A DNA stretch of 64,000 nucleotides from Legionella quateirensis (GCF_001467955.1 NZ_LNYR01000021.1:19910-83909), one strand, 5' to 3'. Positions 43,674-53,958 are shown, numbered from the stretch's first letter. Notes: generated from the sequence alone by a model not told the origin. Numbers and translations are program-made.

Positions 43674-44362
43674 ACAAGCAATTGGCTTTAGCAATAAAAT
43701 TAAATGATGAAGCGACTCTCGCTGATTTTAATTGGGAGAATAATGGGCTATTACACCAGCAATTAAAAAATATGCTGACCCTGAAAGAAGAACGATTACT
43801 TTATCTCTGGGGACCAAAAGGCAGTGGAAAATCCCATCTGCTCCAAGCCTGTTGTCAATCCGTCAATTTAAAACAATCGGCAATGTATCTTCCTTTGACG
43901 CTTCTTAAAGACTGGGGGCCGCAAACGATAGAGGGTCTGGAAGAGCAGGATTTAATTTGTATTGATGATATAGATGCCATTGCGAATAACTCCGCCTGGG
44001 AAGAGGCATTATTTCATCTTTACAATAGAATAAAGGACATGGAAAAAGGATTACTGATTATTTCCGGAAATCTGCCCCCAGCAAAAAGTACTATTAATCT
44101 GGCCGATCTTCGTTCCCGGCTTGCCTGGGGATTAGTTATTCAACTGAATGAATTAAGCGATGAAGAAAAAATTAATACGCTTAAATTACATGCTCTTAAA
44201 CGGGGAATTGATTTACCAGAGAGCGTAGGGCAATTTTTATTAAACCGCTGTTCACGTAATATGCATGATTTACATCAACTGCTTAATCGTCTGGACGATG
44301 CATCCCTGGCAGCTCATCGCAAAATTACTATCCCCTTTGTTAAAGACACTTTAAATATTTGA
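43670..44362 (+). CDS. hda: DnaA regulatory inactivator Hda
   Basis: 230-aa AAA+ relative of DnaA that stimulates hydrolysis of DnaA-bound ATP after replication starts. At the N-terminus QLALAI fits the beta-clamp binding motif expected in Hda. Walker A is GPKGSGKSHLL, Walker B LICIDDIDAIA, and a C-terminal lid follows. There is no DNA-binding domain of DnaA domain IV type. It is coupled to the upstream phosphatidyltransferase gene by a 4-base overlap; in E. coli hda follows a different gene. Confidence 0.9.
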   Translation: MNKQLALAIKLNDEATLADFNWENNGLLHQQLKNMLTLKEERLLYLWGPKGSGKSHLLQACCQSVNLKQSAMYLPLTLLKDWGPQTIEGLEEQDLICIDDIDAIANNSAWEEALFHLYNRIKDMEKGLLIISGNLPPAKSTINLADLRSRLAWGLVIQLNELSDEEKINTLKLHALKRGIDLPESVGQFLLNRCSRNMHDLHQLLNRLDDASLAAHRKITIPFVKDTLNI

Positions 44363-44505
44363 AACAAGATTCCATACATTTGACAACGCCCAAATTCGGT
44401 CTATAAATAATAGAGTTGGTTAGTTTTTATCCGCTCTTCGCCCCAAATAAATTTATGGATAAATTGATGCGAAAAAGTGAGTCGGGATGTTCAATGGAGA
44501 GAACA

Positions 44506-45294
44506 ATGAAAACTCAAGATGTGATAGCAATTGATTCCTATGTAGTTGAAACTCAGAACACCACGCCAATGCAACTAAGTAATGAGTTATACCGTTTTCT
44601 TGCGAAGTCGTATCACCTTGCAGATCATGATGAATTCGAGCGTCTAATTTTACAACCTGAAACAGATGGTGAAGTAACCGTACTTTACGGTATCAATAAG
44701 GAAATTGCCGGATTTTCACGTACCTACAGACAAGGTGTCGATCTGAGTAAAAAACAAGTCATAGTATACTCCGCTTATATTTACCTGAGTCCACATTATA
44801 AAGTGCGTCCAACTATAGAGAGCGCAGGTCTGACTCAGGCAATAAAAGAAAAACTGGAGAATCCCCAGGAAGAAATTATCTATCTGGCGTTTGCAAATAA
44901 TCCGCTAACCTATGATTTTATTTATCAGCTTAGTGATTCTATTTACCCCAAACCGTCTCAAAGAGTTCCTGAGCAAATACTCAACCTAATTAATGCCTTC
45001 AAGAAACAGTACGGCTGGATTGCAACCAATTCTCATCCACTGGTGATTAACTCCCCGTTGGTCCCTCTTAGAAGTCAAAGCAATTTCACGATTGATGAAA
45101 CAGATGTACTGCATGAATTTTACTTATCTACAAACCCTGATTATTTACAAGGAAATTCATTGTTAGTCTACATGCCGCTGCATTTAGCAAACATCAATTA
45201 TGGACTGGATCGTCTCGACTCTAATTGCGACTACAACCAGAAACTTTATCATAATCCACCGCAGTATTGTCACTCTCCTGTGTTGAAAGGTTAA
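44506..45294 (+). CDS. Protein of unknown function, possible effector
   Basis: I do not recognise this protein. The frame opens at 44416. I prefer ATG 44506 (262 aa), which has GGAGAG just upstream; 44494 is an alternative. It is soluble, with no signal peptide or membrane helix, and mixed alpha/beta in appearance. The segment VTVLYGINKEIAGFSRTYRQ followed by KKQVIVYSAYIYLSPHYK vaguely suggests a GNAT-like fold, which I would not assert. From memory, L. pneumophila has genes including the effector Lem29 close to hda, so an effector role is possible. Its last 74 bases overlap the end of the next, convergent gene. Confidence 0.6.
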   Translation: MKTQDVIAIDSYVVETQNTTPMQLSNELYRFLAKSYHLADHDEFERLILQPETDGEVTVLYGINKEIAGFSRTYRQGVDLSKKQVIVYSAYIYLSPHYKVRPTIESAGLTQAIKEKLENPQEEIIYLAFANNPLTYDFIYQLSDSIYPKPSQRVPEQILNLINAFKKQYGWIATNSHPLVINSPLVPLRSQSNFTIDETDVLHEFYLSTNPDYLQGNSLLVYMPLHLANINYGLDRLDSNCDYNQKLYHNPPQYCHSPVLKG

Positions 45295-46483
45295 GATGAA
45301 ATGAGTAAATATTAGTACTGGTTTTAATTACCGGTGATTTACCTTCATAAGCACTTGAGGATTCCTCAGGATTACTGATTTCCTTAAGTGCTGAACTGCT
45401 CCTGGTTTTTTGTAATTCAGATACCTCAGTGATTAAAGACTTGGTACTTGATACCTGTTTCTGTAAATTCTCAAGTTTTCTTTCTTGATTTGCCAGATTT
45501 TCAGAATCACATAATTTTTCAATTTTTTCTTCATCAAGGCCAAACCATGTACTGATAAGCTTTTTTACACCAACACGCTCTACATTCCAATAAAGACCAA
45601 ATGCAGCTAAACCAATACCTAAACCAAACAAAACTATTGGAAAAAAAGCAGGTGTCACTGCGGTCATAAACAAACTCAAAACAAATACAGCAACTGACTG
45701 GCCTGCAAAATATCCGCTACCAAAAAATAATAACCCGGCAACCCAGGAAACAATGGTTTCGGCTAGTTTCATATTCTCGCTGTTCAATGCTTTTTCAAAT
45801 TGCTTACTCGCCTGCGCAACAGCTTTTAACCGCGTTTGCAGCATGGAAATTGTGAGTTCATAAGTTTCTAATTCTTGCGCGGTCAATTGTGCAAGGTCAT
45901 AAGATTCTATTGTTCTTCTAATCGATTTAATTTCATCCATTTGTGACAGATAGATATCTAATAATTTAGGTGCATCTCTTAATTTTATGCCTAAATTCTG
46001 AGAGACCTGGACGAGATCAAATCCATAAAAAACGACAATGGATAAAGCAGAAAAAACAACGCCAACAGCAAGTATGGCTATAGAAGGAAATGATAATACC
46101 GACATTAAAGAGGCAATACTATCAAAGCCTTCACAAGCTGCTAATAAAGTCCCGGCAATTGCCAAAAGAATAAATTTGTTTTGATTACTTGATGAGGGGG
46201 GAGGATCCATTTTTTTTACGTAGGAATTTGTTCCTGGCATGGCTGCCAATAAATCTTTTAATAATTCCGCTCGCAAAGAAGCCAGGATGAAATCAATTTT
46301 TTCTTTATTACTTTTAGAAATAGTCTCAGGGAGATTGATTTTATCAGCTAACCAGCTAATCAATTGTACAGCGTCTACTGGCGAAACCAAATACTCTGGG
46401 CTTACCGCTTCAGGTCCATAAGAATCTATAAACTCCTTCATCAATTTCTGAGAATTTTCACTTAGTTCAACCTGTACCCCCAT
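45221..46483 (-). CDS. Membrane/coiled-coil protein, candidate effector
   Basis: 420-aa protein of unknown function. A polar N-terminal 100 residues is followed by two hydrophobic hairpins (about 103-118 and 132-155; 241-262 and 265-299) separated by a helical stretch. The C-terminal part from 317 is a predicted coiled coil (EEKIEKLCDSENLANQERKL region) with a Ser/Glu-rich tail. No secretion signal is visible. The layout, paired membrane hairpins plus coiled coil, is common among Legionella effectors that insert in host membranes, but no known family is recognised. AAGGAG lies 5-6 bases before the ATG. Its 3' end overlaps the convergent gene by 74 bases. Confidence 0.75.
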   Translation of the reverse strand: MGVQVELSENSQKLMKEFIDSYGPEAVSPEYLVSPVDAVQLISWLADKINLPETISKSNKEKIDFILASLRAELLKDLLAAMPGTNSYVKKMDPPPSSSNQNKFILLAIAGTLLAACEGFDSIASLMSVLSFPSIAILAVGVVFSALSIVVFYGFDLVQVSQNLGIKLRDAPKLLDIYLSQMDEIKSIRRTIESYDLAQLTAQELETYELTISMLQTRLKAVAQASKQFEKALNSENMKLAETIVSWVAGLLFFGSGYFAGQSVAVFVLSLFMTAVTPAFFPIVLFGLGIGLAAFGLYWNVERVGVKKLISTWFGLDEEKIEKLCDSENLANQERKLENLQKQVSSTKSLITEVSELQKTRSSSALKEISNPEESSSAYEGKSPVIKTSTNIYSFHLNLSTQESDNTAVDYDKVSGCSRN

Positions 46484-46776
46484 CCCCGCTCCTTACTCTT
46501 TTAAATTTGAAATTTTAATAAGAGGTAGTATTAATTGATATTGCCTTCAAGTGACACCCTTCTAATGATGATATTTTAACCAATTATAATTAAATAAACA
46601 TTAAGTGAGCAGTATAATAACAACTTATTGGTGAAATTTGAATTTAATATGCTGAAATACAGGCTCTAGAATAGGACTCGTTTATTGAGTTATTATTTTT
46701 ATGAGCTATTGCGACCGGAATACCGCGGACAAATCCGCGGCAAGTCAGGTGTGTGGAGAGCGAACTGTTACTGTGT
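46484..46776. other. Intergenic region with a GC-rich hairpin
   Basis: 293 bases between the membrane/coiled-coil gene and the POT transporter gene. At 46723-46740 CCGCGGA and TCCGCGG form a perfect 7-bp stem with a 4-base loop (CAAA). It has no T-tract in either direction and stands out from the AT-rich surroundings, so it may be a fragment of a dispersed repeat. I see no ORF. Confidence 0.5.
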
Positions 46777-48279
46777 CTAATGGCTGGGGATATACGTAGT
46801 AGAGAATTCAACTGATTCTATTTCATGTTTCGAACCTGTGCTGTTTGTAGCAATATATCGGCTTAACCGTGGTGATAGGAACCACATAACCAAAGCTATT
46901 ATGAACGTTACGATACCAATACAGGCAAATACATTAGTATAAATAAAAAGTGATTCAACACCGGGTTTAATATGCTCAGGAAGCGCGGTATATGAAGCCA
47001 CGTAAGCCCCGATAAATCCGGCTACTGAAGAAGTCAAAAACCACATGCCCATAACAAAACCAACGATTTGTGCAGGCACCAGCTCGGCAACCATAGCAAC
47101 GCCAAGAGCCGAAACCAGTAACTCACCAAGACTTTGAAATAAATAACTAAAAATGAGCCACCATGAAGATACCATGCCATTTCCCGTATAAAAATAACGA
47201 GCAAAATAGAGCATTAAAAAGCTGACAGCACACATAGTCATTCCCAGAGCAAATTTGTAAGGAATTGAAAACAAAATTCCCTTGCGATGCAATTTGCCAT
47301 AAACATAAGCTAATACTGGACTCATCAACACAATCCAAATGGGGTTAAGTGCCTGAAAGCTTTGAGCATCAAAAGTTATTCCCATAACATTTGGAATCAC
47401 ATTGTTTACTGCAAATAAATTGAGGGATGTGGGCATTTGTTGGTATAAAGTAAAGAAAATGACTGCCTCTACCATTAACGCAAGAGCGACTAACATTTTC
47501 ATGAATGTGGCTCGATTTTCCTTTCTCATCATCAAGCCATATGCTGCAACGACCAGTATCGTGATACACCACAACAGGTTTTTGGCAATCATCACATGCT
47601 GGAGTAAATAAGCGGCTATCTCAGTGAAGAGTGCTATACCCATAAGGATTAAGAACCAATGCCAAAAAGTAATCCTACGCATATCAGCTTCAGTATTTAT
47701 ATGAGAAACATGATGATGTTGAAACCAATAATTAACGAGCCCCAAAATCAGACCTATTGCACTGATTAAGTAGGCATAGGAATAGCCATATCGACTGGAA
47801 ATGGTAGGCCCAACTATCAAAGCAACCATGCTGCCTAAATTAATAGCCATATAATAAAGGGTGAATCCGCCATGTAAACGAGGGTCATTCTCCTCATAAC
47901 ATTTTGAGAGTAAATTTGATGGATTTGCTTTAAACAAACCGTTACCCACACAAATCAATCCCAAGGCCAGAAAAACATGCTCTTTATCAGTAAATGCCAG
48001 AGAGAAATATCCCGCAACCAGAACAACCAAACCCAGCACTATTGTTCTCTTGGTACCAAGTACCCTGTCCCCCATATATCCGCCGATAACAACCATGCCG
48101 TAAACCAAGGCAGAAAAGGCTCCGAACGTATAGTAAGAAACCATATCGTTATAACCTAAATATCGGATGAAATAGAGAGTGAGTATGCCCTGGACTGTAT
48201 AAAATCCAAACCTCTCCCACAATTCCAACATAAAAATCATGTGAAATGCACGCGGTTGTTCACGAAATAAATTCAGCAT
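46777..48279 (-). CDS. POT family proton-dependent oligopeptide transporter
   Basis: 500-aa inner membrane transporter with about 14 hydrophobic segments. The family signature ELWERFGFYTVQGILTLYFI at the N-terminus is the proton-coupling ExxERF motif, followed by GGYMGDRVLGTKRTI and LGLICVGNGLFKANPSNLLSKCY. Length fits bacterial di/tripeptide permeases (DtpA/YhiP type). It should import small peptides with protons, relevant to a genus that grows on amino acids. Substrate range is not known. AAGGA precedes the start. Confidence 0.93.
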   Translation of the reverse strand: MLNLFREQPRAFHMIFMLELWERFGFYTVQGILTLYFIRYLGYNDMVSYYTFGAFSALVYGMVVIGGYMGDRVLGTKRTIVLGLVVLVAGYFSLAFTDKEHVFLALGLICVGNGLFKANPSNLLSKCYEENDPRLHGGFTLYYMAINLGSMVALIVGPTISSRYGYSYAYLISAIGLILGLVNYWFQHHHVSHINTEADMRRITFWHWFLILMGIALFTEIAAYLLQHVMIAKNLLWCITILVVAAYGLMMRKENRATFMKMLVALALMVEAVIFFTLYQQMPTSLNLFAVNNVIPNVMGITFDAQSFQALNPIWIVLMSPVLAYVYGKLHRKGILFSIPYKFALGMTMCAVSFLMLYFARYFYTGNGMVSSWWLIFSYLFQSLGELLVSALGVAMVAELVPAQIVGFVMGMWFLTSSVAGFIGAYVASYTALPEHIKPGVESLFIYTNVFACIGIVTFIIALVMWFLSPRLSRYIATNSTGSKHEIESVEFSTTYIPSH

Positions 48280-48569
48280 GAATTTTTATTCCTTAAGGAG
48301 GGTAAATTTTTAAATTATAGGAATTTTTTACTTTTTGCAACGGAGTTTCAAAGATAAATTTAGTTAGATATGACTTACAAAAATAACCGAATGGCGAGGC
48401 AAAAGATTTTTATAATGAGGGAGCTTAGGGTGTGTTGATCATTCATCTATTTATTTCCAACATCGAAGGACGTCGAAATAGGAAATGTCAACTGCCCCTA
48501 GATAGACGAAATGGTCGAATAAAAAAATCCATTTAACAAAGAGAGAGGGGGGGCGTAAGTCATTTTAGG
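48280..48569. other. Intergenic region
   Basis: 290 bases between the POT gene and the next membrane/coiled-coil gene. It is AT-rich, with a short run of G at 48544-48554 near the 3' end of the upstream gene. I see no ORF, RNA gene or clear terminator. Confidence 0.4.
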
Positions 48570-50051
48570 TTAAGGATGTTCTCCAACAGCTTCACTTTCC
48601 CCTTCATCTTCGCCGTCGTCAACTTCTGCTTCCGCGATTACTTCTGGCTCTGGCTTTGGCGTTGGCGTTGGTTTTGCAATTAAAAAATCAGTATCCAGTT
48701 CTGATTCATTATTCACTTCATGGGGATGTGCATGTAAATGCTCTGAATATTCTATAACGGCTTTCTTTCCCATTAAACCAACCAAAACAAGTGCGGTAGA
48801 ATCTACTTGGTGGATCGTTTCACCATGCTCGGACTCCATTTTTTGAGAATCTGTATGGTGAATACTGTCGATTTCAGGAACAGCTTCATCAAGAATTTCT
48901 CCATGAGTAACCTGGCTCATATTCGATTGACTATCAGGCACAATTACATTAGACACTGCTAGTTTTAATCCCGAGGTATTCTCCATTAGATCTTCTTTTT
49001 GCTCTTCTAAAGTATTGTCATGTGCTAAATCTTCTTTAGATTCCGTTTCAACTGATTCGGTAGGCGATTTAAATTTATTCAATAACCAATTGCCAAAAAG
49101 TTTAACTACCGGAGTCAATAATCTTCCAGTAAGATAAACGCCACCTGCAATTGCAGCTCCTGCAAGTATCCATGCACCTACAGGCGGAAAAAATAATGTG
49201 ACCACAAGTCCAATGATGGATAATGAGGTTAAACCGACACCAATACTTTTATCCAAAACACGCATCATACCGACACGCTCTATTTTTTGTTCTATATGCA
49301 ACTCTTTATTTTTCAATTCATAAATCAATGATTTTTGTGCGTCGTAACGCTCTTCTAATCCCTTAATTTCCAATGCAATAAATTCATCTCCGGTGGATGT
49401 AGCCAATTTATGTTCCAACTCTCTAGCTTCATCCTGAAGCAATTTCATGAGCTCTTCTGCTTTGGCAATTTCTCCTTGTAAAAACTTTCGTTCCTTACCC
49501 AACTGATATCGAGTATAAAGAGTTCGAGCCAATAAAACGGTACCAAAAACCAAACCAGTACCTGCTCCGATAAAACCTATTACTGGAGCGGTCACGGGAG
49601 CAGCCAAGGCAGTTATGGTGAGGCCTAAAAGAAAAGCGGAATAAATCCATCGAGTGTTATTACTCATTTTAAAGGGTATTTTTTCATCTAAAAGATAAGC
49701 TGCAAGATAGATTAAAGGGATACGCACAAAATCAAGGGCCGCCATGACAAGCACTGCGTAATGAAATCCGTGCGCGATCGATTCATTACCAAAAGAATCA
49801 TTCACATTACTGACACGCTCACCTATCTTTATTGCTGTATCCGCTGCATCATCAACTTTTAACGACAACTTTGATAGCCAGGGAATACGGGCTGCCGCCG
49901 CTCTGAACAGTGATTTTTTCGTTAGGGGCACCAATTGGTACTCAACAGGAGCTTGCATCGCTTTCAAAAGCTCAATGTCCCTGTTTTTATCCGGTTCATC
50001 ATCCTTTACATCACTATCAAGTCCCATATTCCAACTCAACAAATGAAGCAT
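48570..50051 (-). CDS. Membrane/coiled-coil protein, candidate effector
   Basis: 493-aa protein of unknown function. An N-terminal acidic segment is followed by hydrophobic regions at about 95-120, 137-175 and 271-308, with a coiled coil between (about 185-260, rich in E, K and L). The C-terminal 165 residues are acidic and low-complexity, with a PTPTPKPEPE stretch and an Asp/Glu tail. There is no signal peptide. The architecture resembles the protein at 45221-46483, but I see no clear sequence identity. The acidic C-terminus would suit a Dot/Icm E-block signal, though that is inference. Confidence 0.72.
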   Translation of the reverse strand: MLHLLSWNMGLDSDVKDDEPDKNRDIELLKAMQAPVEYQLVPLTKKSLFRAAAARIPWLSKLSLKVDDAADTAIKIGERVSNVNDSFGNESIAHGFHYAVLVMAALDFVRIPLIYLAAYLLDEKIPFKMSNNTRWIYSAFLLGLTITALAAPVTAPVIGFIGAGTGLVFGTVLLARTLYTRYQLGKERKFLQGEIAKAEELMKLLQDEARELEHKLATSTGDEFIALEIKGLEERYDAQKSLIYELKNKELHIEQKIERVGMMRVLDKSIGVGLTSLSIIGLVVTLFFPPVGAWILAGAAIAGGVYLTGRLLTPVVKLFGNWLLNKFKSPTESVETESKEDLAHDNTLEEQKEDLMENTSGLKLAVSNVIVPDSQSNMSQVTHGEILDEAVPEIDSIHHTDSQKMESEHGETIHQVDSTALVLVGLMGKKAVIEYSEHLHAHPHEVNNESELDTDFLIAKPTPTPKPEPEVIAEAEVDDGEDEGESEAVGEHP

Positions 50052-50168
50052 CTTTATAATTAATATAACAATTAATTCTTAAGAAAAGATGACGTCCCTT
50101 TTTCTTCCTTGGAAATTTTCATTAAAATCAGCTATATTTTCAAATATAATAAATAAAAAAAAATCACG

Positions 50169-51278
50169 ATGGTTAAAAAAGCCCTTTATCTAGCAGGTGG
50201 TGGTGCTCGAGGCGCATATCAGGCAGGCGTTCTTAAGGCTATTGGTCATATACTGCAAGCCAAAACTCTTCCCTTTGATATGGTGAGCGGAGTTAGCGTC
50301 GGCAGTATCAATGCAGCCGTACTTGTAGAAAATGCAGATGACTTTCCTGCAGGGCTGGATAAACTGGAATCTATATGGGGCGAAATTCATTGCCAACAAA
50401 TATATAAAGCCAGTAATTATGAATTAGGCAAATCCGTAATGCGGAACCTGAGCACCTTGATAATAAAACAACGCCAGGCAGGCCACCTGCTGGATACCTC
50501 CCCACTGAGACAATTTCTTGATGAGACAATAGATTTCTCTCGTATTGAGCAAAATATTGCTGCAGGTCATCTGGATACCTTCGAGGTATTAACCGCACGC
50601 TATGAAACACACCAAACCATTTCGTTTTATGATCATTATCAACCTGACTTTGAAGATTGGAATTACCCACGTCACAGCAGCCAACGAGCCACGATTAACG
50701 CCCAGCATATTCTAGCATCCAGTGCATTGCCTCTATTCTTTCCTCCGATTCATCTTGATGGATTTCATTACGGTGATGGAAGTGTGGGACTTGGTACTCC
50801 GCTTAGAGGAGCGATACGATCTCATGTCGATAGAATCATGATCTTGGGAACAAGAGAACTACCTGAATTCACAGATCCTGAAACGCTACGAAATGGAGAT
50901 ATTGCATTCGCACATATCTTGGGAAATATGATGAATGGGTTGTTCCTGGACAATCTTGATCGAGATATTGAGATGGTCAATCGTATGAATGAAATAGCAA
51001 CTCTTCTGTCCATGTGGAAAAAACGCAGATCACCATGGCGGCCAATAACAACCCTGCATCTTCGCCCAAGCAGAGACATGGCCTCAGTAGCACAAGAACA
51101 CTTTCAAAGTATGCCGGCTTTGCTACGCTACCTGTTAAATATTCTGGGCGCAAAGAGTCATTCAGGTGATTTATTGAGCTTTTTACTTTTTGAAAAGGAA
51201 TTTACTCGTGTGCTGCTTGAATTAGGTTATCAGGACACGATTGCTTCTGCTGATGAAGTGACCGCCTTTTTTAATTAG
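50169..51278 (+). CDS. Patatin-like phospholipase
   Basis: 369-aa lipid acyl hydrolase of the patatin/ExoU-like family. The oxyanion motif [11 protein letters not shown] (residues 10-20), the nucleophile motif GVSVG with Ser43, and the aspartate in GDGSVG (Asp203, third residue Ser instead of the usual Gly/Ala) give the Ser-Asp dyad. No signal peptide or membrane helix is visible, so it is cytoplasmic or translocated by another system. Legionella carries several patatin-like enzymes, some of them effectors. Whether this one is secreted cannot be told. The stop overlaps the convergent aroE stop by 4 bases. Confidence 0.9.
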   Translation: MVKKALYLAGGGARGAYQAGVLKAIGHILQAKTLPFDMVSGVSVGSINAAVLVENADDFPAGLDKLESIWGEIHCQQIYKASNYELGKSVMRNLSTLIIKQRQAGHLLDTSPLRQFLDETIDFSRIEQNIAAGHLDTFEVLTARYETHQTISFYDHYQPDFEDWNYPRHSSQRATINAQHILASSALPLFFPPIHLDGFHYGDGSVGLGTPLRGAIRSHVDRIMILGTRELPEFTDPETLRNGDIAFAHILGNMMNGLFLDNLDRDIEMVNRMNEIATLLSMWKKRRSPWRPITTLHLRPSRDMASVAQEHFQSMPALLRYLLNILGAKSHSGDLLSFLLFEKEFTRVLLELGYQDTIASADEVTAFFN

Positions 51279-52072
51279 TCAGGACGCAAAAACTCTATGA
51301 CCGGTGCGGTTAATGGCTTCTCTCCATTCCAGATATAAAAAGCCTCTGCCGCCTGCTCAACCAACATACCCAAACCATCAACAGCCTGACAGCCAAGAGC
51401 TCTTGCATAAAGAACAAATGGAGTCACGCCTTTTTGATTATAAGCCAGGTCATAACATAAGGGCCTGGATCTCATAATCTCTTCTGGCAAAGCCAGAGTA
51501 TGCCCCTCAAGGCTGGCCGAGGTTGCATTAATAATCAAATCAAAAACCCCATGCACCCTATCGAGACCAGTAATTCTGATTTGCGGAAAAGCCTTCTGCA
51601 GTTCTTCAGCTTTTTCAACGGTACGATTGGCAACAGTTAATGAATCAGGTTTCATTTCCAATAAAGGATAAAGAATACCTCGGGTCGCCCCTCCAGAACC
51701 TAGAATTAATATATTTTTGTTCTGCAATTCGAACATACGGGTTAAATCACAAATCAGACCGATTCCATCAGTATTATCCGCATACAGAATAGCATCCTTC
51801 ATCCATAAGGTATTTGCAGCGCCTGCTAATGTACAACGAGGAGTATGCACTTTTGCCAACTCAAACGCTCTTTGTTTATAAGGCAGAGTCACATTAAGTC
51901 CTTTACCTCCCTGGTTAAAGAACTCGAGTACCTGTTGTTCAAATGAATGATCATCTCCTTTAATTTTTTCATAAGTCAGGGGGATATTCATTTGTTGCGC
52001 AAATTGTTGGTGGATCAATGGCGATAAACTGTGCTCGACTGGATTTCCTATAACTGCAAAACGTTGAACCAT
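51275..52072 (-). CDS. aroE: Shikimate dehydrogenase
   Basis: 265-aa NADP-dependent enzyme that reduces 3-dehydroshikimate to shikimate in aromatic amino acid synthesis. It shows [17 protein letters not shown] (shikimate-site serines), [13 protein letters not shown] with the catalytic Lys, ADNTDGIGL and the nucleotide-binding [10 protein letters not shown], and ends with a helix containing [18 protein letters not shown]. Normal length (E. coli 272). Confidence 0.97.
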   Translation of the reverse strand: MVQRFAVIGNPVEHSLSPLIHQQFAQQMNIPLTYEKIKGDDHSFEQQVLEFFNQGGKGLNVTLPYKQRAFELAKVHTPRCTLAGAANTLWMKDAILYADNTDGIGLICDLTRMFELQNKNILILGSGGATRGILYPLLEMKPDSLTVANRTVEKAEELQKAFPQIRITGLDRVHGVFDLIINATSASLEGHTLALPEEIMRSRPLCYDLAYNQKGVTPFVLYARALGCQAVDGLGMLVEQAAEAFYIWNGEKPLTAPVIEFLRPD

Positions 52073-52173
52073 TTTTGGACCTTATAGTACGGTTTATTCA
52101 CATTATATTTTTAGTGCTAAAGAATAGCACCCTTCGGCAACTTTTTGTTAAGGCTTCCGAAAAGTAACCCTAG

Positions 52174-53958
52174 TTAAAAACCCGATGCTGAATTACTATT
52201 GATCGATAATCCATGTTCTTCTTGAACCTGAACCTCTTTCTTATCATTCACATTAAAAAATAAAACATTATCGTGATGTCGCCTCACTGTAGATCGGTGT
52301 GCGATGCTAATGATGGTGGTTTTAGGAAGAAGTTCCTTGAGACGGCAATAAACCTGTTCTTCTACTTCTTCATCCAAAGAAGCCGTAGCTTCATCCAAAA
52401 ATATCCAGTCAGGCTTCCTTAATAATACACGAGCAAAAGCGATTCGTTGTTGCTCACCCAGTGATTTAAAGCCAATTTGTTTATCTAATTTGTCTGCTAG
52501 CGCTTCCATATTGACGGCTTTTAATGCTGAAATTAATTCATTATCAGAATAAGGGCAGTTGGCATCTGGATACGCGAGTACCTTTCTTAAAGTATCATTG
52601 GGAAGAGTGGGTTTTTGCGGTAAAAAATAAACAGATTCCAGGCTATTGGGAATAATTACTTCGCCCTCTCCAGATAACCAGGTACCTGCTATTGCTTTAA
52701 AAAGACTGCTCTTTCCAGCACCAGAAGGTGCTTGAATCAAGGTATGAACACCTGGAGTAAAGTGTAAATTAAGGCCCTTTATGACTAACTCATTACTCCC
52801 GTGTAAATTAAGCTCCAGTTTTTTTACCACAAGACTGTTATCATGATGCGCTACAGTACGAATAATTTTTTTAGTGGATTCACCCTCATTATTTTTATCC
52901 AGAGCATTCTGCAAAATTATAATACGGCTCAGGCTGGTCTGGAATTTATTAATCGTCTCAAAGGAGTTGATGAACCAGTTTAATGAACGCGTCATCATGG
53001 CAAAATAATACCCTACAGAATAAAATACATCCAGGGTGATCAGATCCGAGAAATATAAAGGTGCTGCAGCTATAATAGGGACAATGGCTTGAAATGTTCC
53101 ATTAAATACATTAAACGATGTGGTGTCATTTTGAATCGATAAGCGTTTTGCTGTTTTTTTATTTAATTCATCGACCTCTTGTTCCAATCGATTTTGGTAA
53201 TACTGCTCCGCATGTTCAATTGCTATCTCTTCAGAAAACATTTTAATATGCTGTAAATCAGCTCGTAAATTGGACTGCGCAATCGTTTCTTCATTTGTCG
53301 ACGCACGTAATGACCTGTTGATAAAATAACCAACAAGAGAAGTTACAATACCCACTCCCAGTGCCACAAATACTAAAAATCCGGGAATTACCAGGGTACT
53401 CCCAAAGAGCACAAAGGATAGTGAGCCACCGGCTAAAATTAAAAGTACGGTATAAACGACAAGATTGGAAAAGTTATCGATAAAACCTAAAAATAAATCC
53501 AGAGAGGATTCAACCACTTTATCAATATCTTCTTGAATACGCTGTTCCGGATTATCAATATCGTTATAGATTCGTGAGATTTCCAGATAATTCGTCTTAC
53601 TATTCAAGTATTGATTAATCATTTTTTTAGTTAACCAGGAGCGCCAACTAACATACAATTCATTTTTTAAATAATTCGTTAAATAATTAAAACCAGCCAT
53701 CGTACCAGAAATTAAAAAACCAGCCCCTAATCCAAATAACAGAAGTGCGGTATCTTTAACTATAAACGCACCGTAAATAAAGGGAAAAAACCACCCTCCT
53801 AGCACAAAACCAAGACCAATCATTGCTAAAGTACTTAGAACGCAACCAGAAAATAAAGCCCAGGCCTTCCATTGTTCATTTGAATTTAGAAAATAGTCCG
53901 TTAGAAGTTGAAAAGATTTTTTGAAGTATGAGGGTTCTGAAGAGGTTGGACGAGTCAT
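52174..53958 (-). CDS. ABC transporter, SbmA/YddA type membrane-ATPase fusion
   Basis: 594-aa half transporter with a membrane domain (about 1-330, six helices) fused to an ATPase. Walker A is APSGAGKSSLFKAIAGTW, the signature is SLGEQQRIAFARVLL, and Walker B is DWIFLDEATASLDE, followed by IISIAHR. The ATPase start, with VYFLPQKPTLPNDTLRKVLAYP, is typical of the ABCD/YddA group, not of the MsbA group. Related bacterial proteins (SbmA/BacA membrane domain) handle peptides or fatty acids; the substrate here is unknown. Confidence 0.88.
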   Translation of the reverse strand: MTRPTSSEPSYFKKSFQLLTDYFLNSNEQWKAWALFSGCVLSTLAMIGLGFVLGGWFFPFIYGAFIVKDTALLLFGLGAGFLISGTMAGFNYLTNYLKNELYVSWRSWLTKKMINQYLNSKTNYLEISRIYNDIDNPEQRIQEDIDKVVESSLDLFLGFIDNFSNLVVYTVLLILAGGSLSFVLFGSTLVIPGFLVFVALGVGIVTSLVGYFINRSLRASTNEETIAQSNLRADLQHIKMFSEEIAIEHAEQYYQNRLEQEVDELNKKTAKRLSIQNDTTSFNVFNGTFQAIVPIIAAAPLYFSDLITLDVFYSVGYYFAMMTRSLNWFINSFETINKFQTSLSRIIILQNALDKNNEGESTKKIIRTVAHHDNSLVVKKLELNLHGSNELVIKGLNLHFTPGVHTLIQAPSGAGKSSLFKAIAGTWLSGEGEVIIPNSLESVYFLPQKPTLPNDTLRKVLAYPDANCPYSDNELISALKAVNMEALADKLDKQIGFKSLGEQQRIAFARVLLRKPDWIFLDEATASLDEEVEEQVYCRLKELLPKTTIISIAHRSTVRRHHDNVLFFNVNDKKEVQVQEEHGLSINSNSASGF

